A stretch of 5,994 bases of DNA, from contig WTAW01000244.1 of NCBI GenBank assembly GCA_013139435.1, positions 1-5,994 on the forward strand, written 5' to 3'. Shown piece by piece: positions 4,822 to 5,994 of this stretch. Position 1 is the stretch's first letter; every line of letters starts with the position of its first letter. Both the position numbers and the translations under genes were made by a program. Source of the stretch: Candidatus Aminicenantota bacterium (GTDB taxonomy: Bacteria > Acidobacteriota > Aminicenantia > Aminicenantales > Aminicenantaceae). Below the pieces are notes generated by a model. It worked only from the letters and a program-made list of their open reading frames with translations, was not told where the DNA came from and did no database searches.

Positions 4822-5994
4822 GGAGATCCTCTACTCTATCCCAAATAAGCTGACTGATATCCATCTTGCTCATCCTTTCCGTGCGGGTGATCTGTCCGTC
4901 TGGGAAAACAAAAATCACTTGATTAAAATCCGATTCAAAACCGATCGTCTCATCAGCAACATTGTTGGCCACGATAAAATCGAGGTTTTTATCTTTGATC
5001 TTCTGGAGAGAATTATCCTTGATGTTTTCTGTCTCAGCAGCAAAACCGATGAGGATTTTGTCTCCTTTTTTCTCCCCGAGCTTTTTGAGAATATCTTGAG
5101 TCTGGATGAGCTTAACGTCTTGTGAGATTCTTTTTTTCATCTTCTGTGGGGCCGTGTCTTTGAATGTGATATCAGATATTGCTGCCGCCATTAAAACGAC
5201 ATCTGTGTTTTCAAAGTGTTGAAAGGTCTGAGCTGCCATCTCATCAGTGGTCTGGACCATCACCAGTTTCGCACCTTGAGGGGGAGAGATGTGTGTGGGA
5301 CCGGATAAAAGAGTGACATCGGCTCCGCGCTTGAGCGCCTCTTCTGCGATCGCATAGCCCATTTTTCCCGACGATCGATTCGAGAGAAAACGAACTGGAT
5401 CCAAGTATTCCCGGGTAGGGCCCGCTGTGACAAGCACATTCTTACCCGCCAGGCTTTGGCTTTTCCTCATCAGATTTAACCCTGCCTCGACAATCTTTTC
5501 TGGAGGAGCCAGTCGTCCCCATCCTTCATCTCCGCAGGCTAAATATCCGCGATCGGGTTCAACAACAAAGACCCCCAAAGATTTAAGCTTCTTGATGTTC
5601 AGCTGAGTCTGGGTGTGAAAGTACATGGCTTCGTTCATAGCAGGAGCGATAAGCACAGGACACCAGACTGCCATATAGAAGGTCGAAAGAAAGTCGTCGG
5701 CAATCCCTGAAGCCATTTTGCCGATCATGTTTGCCGTCGCCGGGGCCACAACAAACAGTGATGCCTCCTTTGCCAAAGAAATGTGTGATATGTTCTCTGA
5801 TGTTTTTCTATCGAAGGTGTCAACATAGACCGCGTCCTCGGTGATAGCACTCAACAGGAGAGGTTGAATCAAGTGTGTGGCATTCTTCGTCATGATGGCT
5901 TGAACCGAATATCCCTTTTTCTGAAATGCTCTAACGATCTCGCAGGATTTGTAAACACTTATCGATGAGCATATTCCCACAACGACCTTTTCCA
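4805..5994 (-). CDS. coaBC: Bifunctional phosphopantothenoylcysteine decarboxylase / phosphopantothenate-cysteine ligase (start cut by edge)
   Basis: CoaBC joins phosphopantothenate to cysteine using CTP, then decarboxylates the product to 4'-phosphopantetheine in coenzyme A synthesis. Upstream of an in-frame GTG (5980) the frame continues as x-E-K-V-V. The first codon is ?TG with one base beyond the window, so the true start is probably ATG at 5995, giving about 396 residues (family about 400). Counting from that start, the N-terminal CoaC flavoprotein has H71 in ISHI (catalytic His), PAMN with N121, and ACGD with C154, all at E. coli positions less four. The CoaB half has TAGPTRE, SNRSSGKMG (205-213), a Lys-rich KMKK (about 285-288) and GFAAET (317-322). 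Both active sites look complete. The usual GVTGGIAAYK start reads GICSSISVYK, so the flavin-loop glycines are serines. Its end overlaps the glycosylase gene by 17 bases. The promoter is outside the window. Confidence 0.96.
   Translation of the reverse strand, partial: EKVVVGICSSISVYKSCEIVRAFQKKGYSVQAIMTKNATHLIQPLLLSAITEDAVYVDTFDRKTSENISHISLAKEASLFVVAPATANMIGKMASGIADDFLSTFYMAVWCPVLIAPAMNEAMYFHTQTQLNIKKLKSLGVFVVEPDRGYLACGDEGWGRLAPPEKIVEAGLNLMRKSQSLAGKNVLVTAGPTREYLDPVRFLSNRSSGKMGYAIAEEALKRGADVTLLSGPTHISPPQGAKLVMVQTTDEMAAQTFQHFENTDVVLMAAAISDITFKDTAPQKMKKRISQDVKLIQTQDILKKLGEKKGDKILIGFAAETENIKDNSLQKIKDKNLDFIVANNVADETIGFESDFNQVIFVFPDGQITRTERMSKMDISQLIWDRVEDLLGQKN
4827..4832 (-). promoter_or_regulatory. 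Ribosome binding site deciding the TTG start of the uracil-DNA glycosylase
   Basis: Read on the minus strand, AGAGGA lies five bases before TTG (4821-4819), within the last codons of coaBC. No ATG or better-placed start lies upstream of the conserved cysteine pair, so this site supports the unusual TTG initiation. Confidence 0.65.

Noticed and set aside
4697..5125. 142-codon plus-strand ORF spanning the glycosylase/coaBC junction
   Set aside because: It is antisense to two well-identified genes with conserved motifs; no family resemblance is seen.
1..5994. CRISPR array, prophage or defence system
   Set aside because: No regularly spaced direct repeats, integrase, transposase or nuclease genes are present in the window.

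Overview
The window is a compact bacterial region of roughly mid-range GC. Two convergent gene sets face each other across an intergenic gap of about 360 bases. The left set includes an outer-membrane secretin tail and two signal-peptide-bearing lipoproteins, so the host is a diderm (Gram-negative type) bacterium. The style of the lipoproteins and the coaBC-udg-priA order would fit Acidobacteriota/Aminicenantes-like or deltaproteobacterial-grade lineages. That placement is an inference with low confidence.

Plus strand, 1-1666: the window opens in the last codons of a secretin (PilQ-like, judged from a 34-residue tail). Twelve bases later comes a 214-aa predicted lipoprotein. It overlaps by four bases (ATGA) a second, 301-aa predicted lipoprotein built from two Big_1-like Ig repeats. 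The three genes look like the 3' end of a type IV pilus/secretin operon and end at a strong intrinsic terminator (1702-1736).

Intergenic, 1667-2026: besides the terminator there are two unexplained structures. One is a ~99-base imperfect palindrome (1781-1879) whose mismatches are mostly G-U wobbles on the plus strand. The other is an AT-rich 119-base segment (1889-2007) bounded by perfect 14-bp inverted repeats ending in TA, which resembles a MITE.

Minus strand, 5994-2027: coaBC (coenzyme A synthesis, start codon cut by the window edge by one base), a family 4 uracil-DNA glycosylase, and priA (replication restart) are joined by overlapping stops and starts and should be one transcript. coaBC next to priA is a common bacterial arrangement, so this priA sits in the orthologous location.

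The most notable observation is that this PriA keeps its DNA-binding N-terminus, all eight zinc-binding cysteines and the overall fold. It has nevertheless lost nearly every ATPase/helicase motif (Walker A, DEEH, SATPS, KGHDF, QVAGRAGR) in an intact 716-codon frame. It appears to be a pseudohelicase.
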